From assembly GCF_025685565.1 (NCBI RefSeq), contig NZ_JAGSYE010000001.1, positions 1,674,001 through 1,738,000 of the forward strand: DNA of 64,000 bases. Reading direction: 5' to 3'. The notes below the pieces were generated by a model. It did no database searches. It was given only the letters and a program-made list of their open reading frames with translations, and was not told the DNA's origin. Made by a program: the position numbers and the translations under genes. Every line of letters begins with the position of its first letter. Position 1 is the first letter of the stretch. This DNA comes from Granulicella aggregans (lineage in GTDB: Bacteria > Acidobacteriota > Terriglobia > Terriglobales > Acidobacteriaceae). Of this stretch, positions 1 through 7,443 are shown in pieces.

Positions 1-78
1 CCCGGCCTCCGGGAAAAGAGTCGCGGTGCCCTGCGGAATTTATGATGGATGGGAAGCAAGAGATCCAGGAGACCAAGC

Positions 79-477
79 ATGTCCACGAACACGAAGACCG
101 CAATTTCTACCGCCGACGCGCCAGCCGCGATCGGCCCTTACTCTCAGGCGGTCCGCGTGGGCGACATGCTGTTCGCCTCGGGACAGATTCCGATCGATCC
201 GAAGACGGGCAACCTCGTGCCTGGCGGTATCGCCGAGCAGACGACGCAGGTGATGGAGAACATCAAGGCAGTCCTGGCGAAGGCAGGCATCGACTTCGTC
301 CACGTGGTGAAGACGACGGTCTTCCTGAAGAGCATGAACGACTTCGCGGCGATGAACGCGATCTATGCGAAGTACCTTGCGCCCGAAGGTGTCGTGCCTC
401 CGGCCCGCTCGACGGTTGAAGTGGCGCGGCTGCCGAAGGATGCGCTGGTCGAGGTCGAGGTAGTCGCGGTAAACTAG
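79..477 (+). CDS. ridA: RidA family enamine/imine deaminase
   Basis: The 132-residue product matches the YjgF/YER057c/UK114 (RidA) family over its whole length. Family marks are the early IGPYSQAV segment, FASGQIPIDP, and near the C-terminus PPARSTVEVARLPKDALVEV, whose Arg is the carboxylate-binding residue of RidA proteins. These trimeric cytosolic proteins hydrolyse reactive 2-aminoacrylate-type enamines and so protect PLP enzymes. I chose ATG 79 because AGGAG at 67-71 is well spaced and the protein then starts at the usual family position; an in-frame start at 49 would only add a poor leader. It precedes msrB by about 50 bases and may be co-transcribed. Confidence 0.93.
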   Translation: MSTNTKTAISTADAPAAIGPYSQAVRVGDMLFASGQIPIDPKTGNLVPGGIAEQTTQVMENIKAVLAKAGIDFVHVVKTTVFLKSMNDFAAMNAIYAKYLAPEGVVPPARSTVEVARLPKDALVEVEVVAVN

Positions 478-530
478 CGCCGCGAATCGCGGGGTCCACG
501 CTATACGTCTAATCGAACGAGGAGATATCC

Positions 531-950
531 ATGTCTGAGACTATCGAAACGCCGAAGCGCGAGAAGATCCACAAGACCGAGGCCGAGTGGCGCGAGCTGT
601 TGACGCCGGAGCAGTTCCAAATCATGCGGCAGAAGGGAACTGAGCGCGCCTTCACGGGAGCTCTGGTGGACAACCACGCCGACGGCATCTATCACTGCGG
701 CGCCTGTAACGCTCCGCTGTTTACCTCGGACAAGAAGTTCGAGTCGGGCAGCGGATGGCCGAGCTTCTGGCTGCCAGTAAGCGCGGACGCGATTGAGGCG
801 ACCGAGGACACATCGCACGGGATGCGCCGCGTCGAGGTGACCTGTGCCACCTGCGGAGCGCATCTGGGGCACGTCTTCCCGGATGGCCCGAAGCCAACCG
901 GACTGCGCTACTGCATCAACAGCGCTTCGCTGGCCTTCGAAGGCAAATAG
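531..950 (+). CDS. msrB: Peptide-methionine (R)-S-oxide reductase MsrB
   Basis: This 139-residue protein is a stand-alone MsrB, which reduces the R-epimer of methionine sulfoxide in proteins. Visible marks are two zinc-binding CxxC pairs (CGAC near residue 62 and CATCG near 105), the substrate loop GSGWPSFW, and the catalytic segment RYCINSASL close to the C-terminus with the nucleophilic Cys. A GAGGAGATAT ribosome-binding site stands just before the ATG. There is no MsrA domain fused. A palindromic repeat follows the stop codon. Confidence 0.96.
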   Translation: MSETIETPKREKIHKTEAEWRELLTPEQFQIMRQKGTERAFTGALVDNHADGIYHCGACNAPLFTSDKKFESGSGWPSFWLPVSADAIEATEDTSHGMRRVEVTCATCGAHLGHVFPDGPKPTGLRYCINSASLAFEGK

Positions 951-969
951 AACCGAAACAAAGAGCCCG

Positions 970-1016
970 GGTGCCCCATCCATCGCGCCTTTGTCTTTTG
1001 CGATGGGTGGGACGTA
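970..1016. repeat. Dispersed palindromic repeat A, copy 1
   Basis: An inverted repeat with left arm CCCATCCATCGC and right arm GCGATGGGTGGG, flanked by GGTGC and ACGTAA. The same unit recurs at 7379-7425 and 9985-10027, with a compensated variant near 57010. It sits just behind msrB. It resembles REP-type extragenic palindromes. Confidence 0.85.
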
Positions 1017-1065
1017 AGACGCTCCCGAGCGATCCTTCCACAACCCACACGAACCAGCGCAAGCA

Positions 1066-1100
1066 CGAAAAGCCCCAGCCGCCATCATCGCGGCTGGGGC
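1066..1100 (-). terminator. Rho-independent terminator of rpmB
   Basis: A perfect 11-base-pair GC-rich stem (1072-1082 with 1090-1100, arm GCCCCAGCCGC) is followed on the minus strand by CTTTTCG. It lies 30 bases past the stop codon of rpmB, which is transcribed leftwards. Confidence 0.8.
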
Positions 1101-1129
1101 ACTTTCATTTACAGCTGGTTCTGTGGAGC

Positions 1130-1318
1130 TTAGCCCTTTACGACTTTGCCGGTCTTGATGCAGCTGGTGCAGACGCGCATGCGCTTGCTGATGCCGTTGG
1201 TGACGGCCTTCACGGGCTGCAGGTTGACGTTCCAGCGACGGCGGGTCGTGTTGTGGGCGTGCGAGATGTTGTTGCCGAACTGCGGGCCTTTGCCGCAAAG
1301 ATCACATTTTTGTGCCAT
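1130..1318 (-). CDS. rpmB: 50S ribosomal protein L28
   Basis: The 62-residue protein starts [20 protein letters not shown] and carries the L28 signature with a CxxC near the start and CTSC near the C-terminus, so it is the zinc-binding (C+) form. The conserved [11 protein letters not shown] segment follows. The start at 1318 gives the standard N-terminus. A tRNA-Val gene lies upstream on the same strand and a strong hairpin terminator lies downstream. Confidence 0.96.
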   Translation of the reverse strand: MAQKCDLCGKGPQFGNNISHAHNTTRRRWNVNLQPVKAVTNGISKRMRVCTSCIKTGKVVKG

Positions 1319-1415
1319 GACTGACTCCGTGTTCCAAACTTGACGATATCGTCGCAGGGCCTTCCAGCAAACAAGCCGCATTTCCAGATAAATCGGGAGA
1401 CAATGGCTGTGGAAG

Positions 1416-1492
1416 TGGTAGGCACGTCCGGATTCGAACCGGAGACCTCTACCGTGTCAAGGTAGCGCTCTAACCAACTGAGCTACGCGCCT
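1416..1492 (-). tRNA. tRNA-Val (GAC anticodon)
   Basis: On the minus strand a full cloverleaf can be drawn: acceptor AGGCGCG pairs with CGTGCCT (one G-T), the D arm is GCTCAGTTGGTTAGAGC, the anticodon stem CTACC/GGTAG holds loop TTGACAC with anticodon GAC, and the T arm has GGTTCGAATCC. The discriminator A is followed by a genome-encoded CCA (1416-1418), so the CCA-adding enzyme encoded in this window would be needed only for repair of this tRNA. Confidence 0.95.
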
Positions 1493-1574
1493 GCGTGCGT
1501 CATTTCAGTCTAAATGGAAGCGGGCCAAAGGGCAACCCACCAGCAGCCGCGCAATAGAGGGCTCCTGCGCTAAG

Positions 1575-2258
1575 ATGGGCTATCCCGTGGCCTTCCTCGC
1601 CCAGTTCCGCGCCGCGCCCAACCTTCTTACGATGGTTCGGCTCTTTACCATCCCCTTCATCGTCATCGAGATCTTGGACGGGAACTTCGGCGTCGCCTTC
1701 TCGCTGTTCATCCTGGCCGGAATCAGCGATGGCTTCGACGGGCTGCTGGCGCGGTGGCTGAACCAGAAGACGACGCTGGGTCTCTATCTCGACCCGATCG
1801 CCGACAAGCTGCTGCTGAGCACTTTGTTCCTGGTGCTGACCCACGTGGGCATCATCCCGCGTTACGTGACGGTGCTGGTCTTCAGCCGCGACTTCGGAAT
1901 TCTTCTGATCTCGACCCTGCTCTTCGCCACGCATACGCTGCGCGACTTTCGCCCCAGCCTCTTCGGAAAGCTCAATACGCTGGTCCAGATCGTAGCTTTG
2001 CTGACCATTCTGGGAGAGAAGGCGTTCTCGAGCCACGAGTTCACGACGCTTAACGTGGTCCTTGTGCGCTCGATCGCCATTCTGGCACCGGTCTCCGCAG
2101 CGCAATATGCTTGGATCGTTATTCAGCGAATTCATTCGACGGACGAGTCTGTCCGCAAAGGCGCTCAGGTTAGGCAGAGCTCGGAACCCCAGGCCACCGG
2201 CCTCAACATGCTTCCCGCGGATGCCCCACCGGAGAGTTCTGATCGCGTCGCGTCTTAG
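1575..2258 (+). CDS. pgsA: CDP-alcohol phosphatidyltransferase, probable phosphatidylglycerophosphate synthase
   Basis: The 227-residue integral membrane protein has the CDP-alcohol phosphatidyltransferase signature D-x2-DG-x2-AR-x8-G-x3-D-x3-D, seen as DGFDGLLAR followed by GLYLDPIADK around residues 55-80. Several hydrophobic helices follow. The most likely reaction is CDP-diacylglycerol plus glycerol 3-phosphate to phosphatidylglycerophosphate, but the family also includes cardiolipin and other synthases. The start could also be the internal Met at 1632, from which the protein begins MVRLFTIPF. The C-terminal ~35 residues are polar and probably disordered. Confidence 0.8.
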   Translation: MGYPVAFLAQFRAAPNLLTMVRLFTIPFIVIEILDGNFGVAFSLFILAGISDGFDGLLARWLNQKTTLGLYLDPIADKLLLSTLFLVLTHVGIIPRYVTVLVFSRDFGILLISTLLFATHTLRDFRPSLFGKLNTLVQIVALLTILGEKAFSSHEFTTLNVVLVRSIAILAPVSAAQYAWIVIQRIHSTDESVRKGAQVRQSSEPQATGLNMLPADAPPESSDRVAS

Positions 2259-2278
2259 GTTGTATCGATCTATCCCTA

Positions 2279-2401
2279 TGTCGTCCTTCTGAAGGCGTAG
2301 CCGAAGAATCCCCGTATTTCGCTCGTCCTGTGGGGAACTTGTGTGGCTCGTGCAGAAAAGGCGGGGGTTCTTCACTTCGTTCAAAATGACGGACTGCGCA
2401 G
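2279..2401. repeat. Imperfect long inverted repeat
   Basis: The left arm at about 2279-2322 contains GAAGAATCCCCGTATTT and the right arm at about 2363-2401, read on the other strand, contains GAAGAACCCCCGCCTTT. Each arm includes a sequence of the CTTCTGAA...GCGAAGAA type. The arms flank about 40 bases. The unit lies between pgsA and a convergent zinc-ribbon gene, so it could act as a shared transcript end. Confidence 0.6.
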
Positions 2402-2410
2402 AATGACGGG

Positions 2411-2605
2411 CTAGGCGGAGTCCGCTGTCTCTTCTGCCGCGGCACGCTTCTGTTCTTCCTCTTCGAGCATCATGTCGCGGTATTCGATCGCGTCGAAGAC
2501 CTCGCCGCACTGCTGGCACTCGACGAACTCGGTGTCCTCATCGCGCGCGACGACGCGCACTTGAGGATGTCGGCACTTCGCGGGGATGGGCGTTATGGGC
2601 GGAAT
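2411..2605 (-). CDS. Small zinc-ribbon protein, start codon uncertain
   Basis: On the minus strand an open frame ending at TAG 2411 encodes a small protein with AKCRHPQVRV, then EFVECQQCGEVFDAIEY, then an acidic-Ala tail. The Cys-x-His and CxxC pairs form a plausible zinc ribbon. The frame is open up to about 2714 but contains no ATG or TTG that would include the first Cys-His pair; the only GTG falls after it. An ATT at 2603-2605, with AGGTG about 11 bases upstream, would give a roughly 64-residue protein and is my working start. A sequencing or real frameshift is the alternative. No function can be assigned; a regulatory or nucleic-acid-binding role is possible. Confidence 0.55.
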   Translation of the reverse strand: MPPITPIPAKCRHPQVRVVARDEDTEFVECQQCGEVFDAIEYRDMMLEEEEQKRAAAEETADSA

Positions 2606-2858
2606 GGGAAGATTTTCACCTGCCCCAGCAAACGTGTCAATGCAGTTTTTTGTGCGCCAGCCTTCTTGCGTACCGTATGAACAGGAGCGGGGACATTCGA
2701 TGGTACAAGGGCACGGTTAGGCAAGTCTCCCGGCATCCTCCGAAGCCGGTTGCGCCGGGGAAAATCTAGGCTTACACTTAGGTTGTACAATCCAGACCAT
2801 AAAGGTCGGTATTGTGCGGCAGGCACCTGGCCTTCGGGCCAAAGTAAGGCAAACCGCT

Positions 2859-3356
2859 ATGCTTCGACTGACAAAAAAAGCCGACTACGGCCTGATGGCA
2901 TTGAAGTATCTTGCCGAGCAGGCGGGGCCAGCTCCGGCTGGTCAGCCGGACGCGCACGTCAGCGTAGCGCAGTCGGCGAAGGACATTGCAGAGGCGTACC
3001 ACATCCCTCCGCAACTGTTGGCGAAGATCCTGCAGACGTTGGCCAAGGCGGGAATTCTGGTCTCGCACGCGGGGACGAACGGCGGTTATGCGCTCTCACG
3101 ACCGGCATCGCAGATCACGGCATTTGAGGTGATCCGAGCGATCGATGGTCCGCTGTTCATTACAAGCTGCATCACGATTCATGGTGCCTGCGACCTTACC
3201 AGTCACTGCACCATCAAAGAACCGCTCCGCAAAGTAAACGACAGCATCAAAGACCTGTTGAGCGGAATCCGCATCTCTGATCTGATCGAGACAGCGGAGA
3301 ACAGACCTGGTAGCGAGGCCGCTGTTGGCGGCGGGTTGATCAGTATCGCGGTTTAG
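2859..3356 (+). CDS. iscR: Rrf2 family iron-sulfur regulator (IscR-like)
   Basis: The 165-residue product starts [20 protein letters not shown], a typical Rrf2 winged-helix N-terminus, continues with a recognition region ([20 protein letters not shown]), and has three Cys in [15 protein letters not shown]. The Cys spacing is x6 and x5, against x5 and x5 in Escherichia coli IscR, so cluster ligation is likely but not identical. It sits 52 bases before iscS, as in isc operons, and is therefore the probable local repressor that senses Fe-S status. Met at 2859 is chosen over an upstream in-frame start because the family begins there. Confidence 0.88.
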   Translation: MLRLTKKADYGLMALKYLAEQAGPAPAGQPDAHVSVAQSAKDIAEAYHIPPQLLAKILQTLAKAGILVSHAGTNGGYALSRPASQITAFEVIRAIDGPLFITSCITIHGACDLTSHCTIKEPLRKVNDSIKDLLSGIRISDLIETAENRPGSEAAVGGGLISIAV

Positions 3357-3408
3357 GCCGCCACAAAAGACATTAGGAATTAGCAGGACAAAAAGGGGAA
3401 GTTTCAGC

Positions 3409-4689
3409 ATGAGCGCACAGACATTTGGTACTGATTTGATCGTTGCAGAGAGCAAGACTCCTTTGCCCGAGGGTGTGCACCTTCCCCTCTATATGGACAA
3501 CCACGCGACCACCTCGATGGACCCGCGAGTCCTCGAAGCGATGCTGCCCTACTTCACCGGCGTCTACGGCAACGCCGCCAGCCGCAACCACGCCTTCGGC
3601 TGGGAAGCGGAGGCCGCCGTCGAGAAGGCCCGTGAGCAGATCGCCAAGCTGATCGGCGCGACCGCCAAGGAGATTATCTTCACCTCCGGCGCGACCGAGT
3701 CGAACAACCTCGCCATCAAGGGCGTTGCGCAGATGTACAAGGAGCGCGGCAACCACATCATCACCCAGGTCACCGAGCACAAAGCCGTCCTCGACACCTG
3801 CAAGCGGCTTGAAAAAGAGGGCTACGAGGTCACCTATCTTCCCGTTCAGCCGGACGGCCTGATCTCGCTCGATGATCTGAAGGCGGCGTTTACCGACAAG
3901 ACCATCCTCGTCAGCATCATGTATGCGAACAACGAGATCGGCGTGATCCAGCCCATCGCCGAGATCGGCAAGCTCTGCCATGAGAAGAACGTGATCTTCC
4001 ACACGGATGCCGTACAGGCTGTCGGCAAGGTTCCGGTCAATGTGCAGACGGAGAACATCGACCTGCTCTCGCTGACAGCGCACAAGATTTATGGCCCGAA
4101 GGGTGTTGGCGCTCTCTACGTTCGTCGCCGCAATCCCCGCGTCCAGTTGACCGAGCAGATCAACGGCGGCGGCCACGAGCGCGGTATGCGTTCAGGCACG
4201 CTGAACGTCCCCGGCATCGTCGGCCTGGGCAAAGCCTGTGAGATCGCCGGCGAGGAGATGGAAGCCGAGTCGAAGCGCCTCACCGAGCTTCGCGACTACA
4301 TGCGCGCCAAGTTTGAGAACGCGCTGGACTACGTCCACGTCAACGGCAACATGGAGCATCATCTTCCCGGCAACCTGAACATGAGCTTCGTCTACGTAGA
4401 GGGCGAGAGCCTGCTGATGGGCATCAATGACATCGCCGTCTCGTCGGGATCAGCCTGCACCTCGGCCACGCTCGAACCCAGCTATGTGCTGAAGGCCCTC
4501 GGCCTCGGCGACGATGTAGCCCACAGCTCGATCCGTTTCGGTCTCGGTCGTTTCAACACCAAGGCGGAGGTGGACTACGTCGCAGACAAGCTCATCACCA
4601 CGGTCATCAAGCTGCGTGAACTTTCGCCGCTGTACGAGATGGTGAAAGAGGGAATCGACTTGAGCAAGATCGAGTGGGCCGCGCACTAA
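3409..4689 (+). CDS. iscS: Cysteine desulfurase IscS
   Basis: A 426-residue class V aminotransferase-fold PLP enzyme. The PLP lysine lies in [12 protein letters not shown] (Lys226), with [10 protein letters not shown] upstream and the active-site loop [17 protein letters not shown] (Cys350) that carries the persulfide. The SSGSACTS loop is the group I (NifS/IscS) form. The N-terminus is about 25 residues longer than E. coli IscS. It supplies sulfur to IscU and probably to tRNA thiolation. It follows the Rrf2 regulator and heads the assembly genes. Confidence 0.96.
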   Translation: MSAQTFGTDLIVAESKTPLPEGVHLPLYMDNHATTSMDPRVLEAMLPYFTGVYGNAASRNHAFGWEAEAAVEKAREQIAKLIGATAKEIIFTSGATESNNLAIKGVAQMYKERGNHIITQVTEHKAVLDTCKRLEKEGYEVTYLPVQPDGLISLDDLKAAFTDKTILVSIMYANNEIGVIQPIAEIGKLCHEKNVIFHTDAVQAVGKVPVNVQTENIDLLSLTAHKIYGPKGVGALYVRRRNPRVQLTEQINGGGHERGMRSGTLNVPGIVGLGKACEIAGEEMEAESKRLTELRDYMRAKFENALDYVHVNGNMEHHLPGNLNMSFVYVEGESLLMGINDIAVSSGSACTSATLEPSYVLKALGLGDDVAHSSIRFGLGRFNTKAEVDYVADKLITTVIKLRELSPLYEMVKEGIDLSKIEWAAH

Positions 4690-4712
4690 GTTAGAGTTGA
4701 AGCGAGGTAATC

Positions 4713-4928
4713 ATGAGGCGTGAAAAGAATAGCTGGATGGTAGCAGTCATCCTCGTGTTGTCTCAAGTTGTCATCATGGTCGCATGTGCGTTGCTGCTGC
4801 ATGTACTGTTCCCGCAAGTAAGCGTGAGAATGTTCGGTTTTGTGGGAATCTTGCTCGCGAGTGTCGCTCGGCCCCTAATCCACTCGAAGCTCACAGGAGT
4901 TCCGCTACGCTTCGTTGAACGATCGTAG
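4713..4928 (+). CDS. Small two-helix membrane protein of unknown function
   Basis: A 71-residue protein with two hydrophobic segments (about residues 8-32 and 38-52) and a basic start MRREKNSW. It follows iscS by 23 bases and precedes iscU by about 70, with a GAGGTAAT ribosome-binding site. Codon use and base composition are more AT-rich than the flanking isc genes. No family is recognised. It may be an inserted gene or a genuine membrane partner. Confidence 0.6.
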   Translation: MRREKNSWMVAVILVLSQVVIMVACALLLHVLFPQVSVRMFGFVGILLASVARPLIHSKLTGVPLRFVERS

Positions 4929-5000
4929 AGTTTGGATTCATTTACAAAGCGACGCATTCGTCGCCGTAACATCAAAGTAAGAGACACAGGAGACACAACC

Positions 5001-5420
5001 ATGGCATACAGCGACAAGGTAATCGACCACTACAGCAATCCCCGCAACGTCGGACAGATGGATAAGAGCTCGGACGAAGTCGGCACCGGCCTCGTCGGCG
5101 CGCCGGAGTGTGGCGACGTGATGCGCCTCCAGATCCGCGTCAACCCCGAGACCCGGGTCATCGAGGACGCTAAGTTCAAGACCTTCGGCTGCGGCTCGGC
5201 CATCGCCTCCAGCTCGCTCGCGACCGAGTGGGTGAAGGGCAAGACCATCTCGGAAGCGTTGACGATCTCGAACACCGACATCGTCAAGGAGCTCGCGCTT
5301 CCCCCGGTTAAGATCCACTGCTCGGTGCTCGCGGAAGACGCGATCCGTGCGGCGATCGGCGACTGGAAGAAGAAGAACCACGTTGCCGAAGGCGCTGAAG
5401 TAGCCGTCGCAGCCCACTAA
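5001..5420 (+). CDS. iscU: Iron-sulfur cluster scaffold IscU
   Basis: The 139-residue protein starts MAYSDKVIDHYSNPRNVG and keeps the three cluster Cys: PECGD (Cys37), FGCGSAIASSS (Cys64) and KIHCSVLAEDA (Cys107). The LPPVK motif (100-104) recognised by HscA is intact, which fits the hscA gene downstream. An upstream in-frame extension from 4932 is rejected since GGAGACACAACC precedes ATG 5001 well. The C-terminus has a short Ala/Val-rich tail. Confidence 0.96.
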   Translation: MAYSDKVIDHYSNPRNVGQMDKSSDEVGTGLVGAPECGDVMRLQIRVNPETRVIEDAKFKTFGCGSAIASSSLATEWVKGKTISEALTISNTDIVKELALPPVKIHCSVLAEDAIRAAIGDWKKKNHVAEGAEVAVAAH

Positions 5421-5423
5421 GCA

Positions 5424-5469
5424 CGTTCAGGCCGACCGAAATTCGCTAGTCGGCCTGGACCTTTTTTTT
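5424..5469 (+). terminator. Rho-independent terminator after iscU
   Basis: The arms CAGGCCGAC (about 5428-5436) and GTCGGCCTG (about 5449-5457) enclose a short loop and are followed by GACC and eight T. It lies four bases past the iscU stop. It would end or attenuate transcription before iscA, hscB and hscA. The next gene's ATG begins immediately at the end of the T-run. Confidence 0.88.
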
Positions 5470-5766
5470 ATGTTTTTTGAAACGAAACCATTCAGGGTGC
5501 CGCTATTTCAGCGCTCGAAAATTATTTCGGATGATGGCTGGAGCGTGACTTTCCTCGGTCGCGATTCAGCGGTGTATGAAGAAGACGGTCGCACCATAGA
5601 GTTTGGCATTGACGTAGGTGGCGGCTTTCTCACAATCTTTCACAGCGGCCTCAGATGGGATGAGCTCAAAGGAACACCTTTGCTGCCTGATGAAGATATG
5701 CGTATCACTTTCAATTTGATGGATGCTTTCCAGTGGCGCGGATTTGTCGTTGATATAGCGACCTAA
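5470..5766 (+). CDS. Hypothetical protein inserted in the isc region
   Basis: A 98-residue soluble protein, rich in aromatic and acidic residues, with no signal or membrane segment. Its ATG is directly after the terminator T-run, and there is no purine-rich ribosome-binding site apart from the poly-T context, so translation of a full transcript is doubtful. Its DNA is visibly more AT-rich than iscU and iscA on each side, which suggests transfer. The size and acidic character are like those of toxin-immunity proteins, but no family is recognised. A later start is possible. Confidence 0.55.
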   Translation: MFFETKPFRVPLFQRSKIISDDGWSVTFLGRDSAVYEEDGRTIEFGIDVGGGFLTIFHSGLRWDELKGTPLLPDEDMRITFNLMDAFQWRGFVVDIAT

Positions 5767-5780
5767 GAGAAAAAATAGAC

Positions 5781-6260
5781 ATGACAACACTCCTCCAACC
5801 CGGCACCTCTGCTCCCAAGCCCGGAGCCTCCGCGCCTGCTGATCCGCTAGCTGGCCAGACCGTCCTCGACGCCGAGGGACAGACCGGCCAGAAGGGCATC
5901 CAGCTCACGCCGCGCGCTCTCAAGCGCATTCGCGTCGCTATGGCGAAGGAGAACATCACGCCAGACGCTGGTGGCCTGCGCGTCGGCATCCAGGGAGGGG
6001 GCTGCTCGGGCCTCAGCTACAACATCCGCTTCGACACCCAGCCTCGCGAGCGCGACCGCGTCTATGCCTTCCCTCAGACGCATCTGGACCCCACTGCAGT
6101 CGACGCCCCACCGATTCGCATCTTTGTCGATCCGAAGAGCTTCATCTATCTCCACGGCATGGTGCTGGACTACGAAGAGACGCTGATGCGCCAGGGCTTC
6201 AACTTTATTAACCCCCACTCCACTAAGAGCTGCGGTTGCGGCTCGAGCTTCTCTACCTAG
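5781..6260 (+). CDS. iscA: A-type Fe-S carrier protein IscA/HesB family
   Basis: The 159-residue protein has the HesB/IscA core from about residue 38 and the three conserved Cys: GGGCSGLSY (Cys75) and SCGCGSSF (Cys151, Cys153). An N-terminal Pro/Ala-rich extension of about 35 residues is unusual and probably disordered. It would accept or transfer Fe-S clusters from IscU to apo-targets; ErpA is the other possible identity. It lies in the isc cluster, 14 bases after the hypothetical gene. Confidence 0.92.
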   Translation: MTTLLQPGTSAPKPGASAPADPLAGQTVLDAEGQTGQKGIQLTPRALKRIRVAMAKENITPDAGGLRVGIQGGGCSGLSYNIRFDTQPRERDRVYAFPQTHLDPTAVDAPPIRIFVDPKSFIYLHGMVLDYEETLMRQGFNFINPHSTKSCGCGSSFST

Positions 6261-6337
6261 CAAAATTACTCGCAACTTGACACGATTTCCGATTTTGCTT
6301 CATAAACACCTCGGCCCACATCCCATCGAGGTGAAGT

Positions 6338-6523
6338 TTGAAATATCGAGAAATCATAAAGTTGATCGAGCAAGACGGCTGGCGACTCGCCAACACCGTC
6401 GGCAGCCATCAGCAGTACAAACACCCAACCAAAACAGGCCGTGTCACGATTGCCGGAAAGCCCGGAAAAGACGTTCCGGAAGGAACTCTGAAGAGCATTC
6501 TGCGTCAGGCCGGGCTAAAATAG
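6338..6523 (+). CDS. hicA: HicA-family mRNA interferase toxin
   Basis: The 61-residue basic protein has the HicA double-stranded-RNA-binding-like fold signature: KYREIIKLIEQDGW, then GSHQQYKHPTK with the catalytic His, then GRVTIAGK and a C-terminal GTLKSILRQAG helix. The start is TTG 6338 with GAGGTGA upstream. It is followed 4 bases later by its HicB antitoxin. The pair lies between iscA and hscB, an unexpected site. Confidence 0.9.
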   Translation: MKYREIIKLIEQDGWRLANTVGSHQQYKHPTKTGRVTIAGKPGKDVPEGTLKSILRQAGLK

Positions 6524-6527
6524 CGAA

Positions 6528-6749
6528 ATGCGTGAATACACCGTAATCTACGAGCGTGCGAACGACGGTGGGTGGGGTGCTTATGTCCCCGACCTCCCCG
6601 GTCTCGGAGTCGTTGGCGATACTCGCGAAGAAGCGCATCAACTGATCTCTGAGGGAATTGTTATTCACATCGCTGGCCTTATCGAGGATGGTCTCCCCGT
6701 CCCGGAACCCTCATCTTATGCAGGCCTGATCGCTGTTTCCGCCGCATGA
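6528..6749 (+). CDS. hicB: HicB-family antitoxin, short form
   Basis: The 73-residue protein shows the HicB partial RNase-H-like fold: EYTVIYERANDGGWGAYVPD, LPGLGVVGDTREEA, then IHIAGLIEDGLPVPEP. It has no C-terminal DNA-binding (HTH or RHH) domain, so it probably neutralises HicA but may not autoregulate by itself. Its TGA stop overlaps the ATG of hscB (ATGA at 6746-6749), so translation of hscB is probably coupled to it. Confidence 0.9.
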   Translation: MREYTVIYERANDGGWGAYVPDLPGLGVVGDTREEAHQLISEGIVIHIAGLIEDGLPVPEPSSYAGLIAVSAA

Positions 6750-7354
6750 ACTACTTCGAATTCTTCTCTCTGCCCCGCCATCTCTACCTCGACGTTCCCG
6801 CCCTCGAGAAGCAGTTCTACGTCCTCTCGCGCAAGCTTCATCCCGACCGCTTCGCCGGCAAGCCGCCCGCCGAGCAGGAGGCGGCCCTCGCGCAGTCGTC
6901 CCTGCTGAACGACGCCTACCGCACACTCAAAGATCCCATCGCTCGGACGCAGTACCTGCTCACGCTCGAAGGCGTGCAGCTTGAGGAGCAGTCGAAGTCA
7001 GCCACAGACGCCGCGCGGACAAGTGGCGAGCAGAAGAAGCAGATTGTCCCTCCCGAGCTGCTCGAAGAGGTCTTCGAGCTGAATATGCAGCTCGCCGAGA
7101 TGCGCGCCAACAAGCAGATGGGTGAGGACGAGCCCGAGCTTCGCCGCGAACTGATGACCGCCAAGGATGCCTTCGACGAGAAGATGGTCCAGGCACAGGA
7201 AGATCTCGAAGCGCTCTGGCGGAAGTGGGACGCCGCTCTTGAAGCTAACGATGAGCCCGCGAAGCTCGCCGCCCGCGATGCCATGGTCACCCTGCTGAAC
7301 AAACGCAGCTACCTGCGCAATCTCGTTCGCGACGTCAACGAAGCGTTGGAGTAA
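6746..7354 (+). CDS. hscB: Fe-S assembly J-domain co-chaperone HscB
   Basis: The 202-residue protein has an N-terminal J domain with the HPD motif in SRKLHPDRFAGK and DAYRTLKDPIARTQYLL, typical of HscB, and a C-terminal IscU-binding helical domain (LLEEVFELNMQLAEM onwards). It delivers IscU to HscA and stimulates its ATPase. The segment around residues 80-100 (Ser, Thr, Gln-rich) is an insertion relative to E. coli. It overlaps hicB by 4 bases and is separated from hscA by a minus-strand VOC gene. Confidence 0.93.
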   Translation: MNYFEFFSLPRHLYLDVPALEKQFYVLSRKLHPDRFAGKPPAEQEAALAQSSLLNDAYRTLKDPIARTQYLLTLEGVQLEEQSKSATDAARTSGEQKKQIVPPELLEEVFELNMQLAEMRANKQMGEDEPELRRELMTAKDAFDEKMVQAQEDLEALWRKWDAALEANDEPAKLAARDAMVTLLNKRSYLRNLVRDVNEALE

Positions 7355-7378
7355 CCCCTCGGATCGTCCAAACACTCG

Positions 7379-7425
7379 GTGCCCCATCCATCGCGGTTCT
7401 TGTTTCATGCGATGGGTGGGACGTA
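7379..7425. repeat. Dispersed palindromic repeat A, copy 2
   Basis: The same arms CCCATCCATCGC and GCGATGGGTGGG with a different loop (GTTCTTGTTTCAT). It stands just after the hscB stop, between hscB and the convergent VOC gene, where a bidirectional transcript end would be useful. Confidence 0.85.
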
Positions 7426-7443
7426 TAAATCCGAATCCGCGCG

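Noticed and set aside
501..1298. A 265-codon minus-strand open frame over msrB and rpmB
   Set aside because: It covers msrB and L28 in another frame and gives no family-like protein.
1416..1492. tRNA-Val as an integration site for a mobile element
   Set aside because: No duplicated tRNA 3' end and no integrase or phage gene was seen nearby.
2593..2826. A 77-codon minus-strand frame before the zinc-ribbon gene
   Set aside because: It has no recognisable motif; it could only matter if a frameshift joins it to the zinc ribbon.
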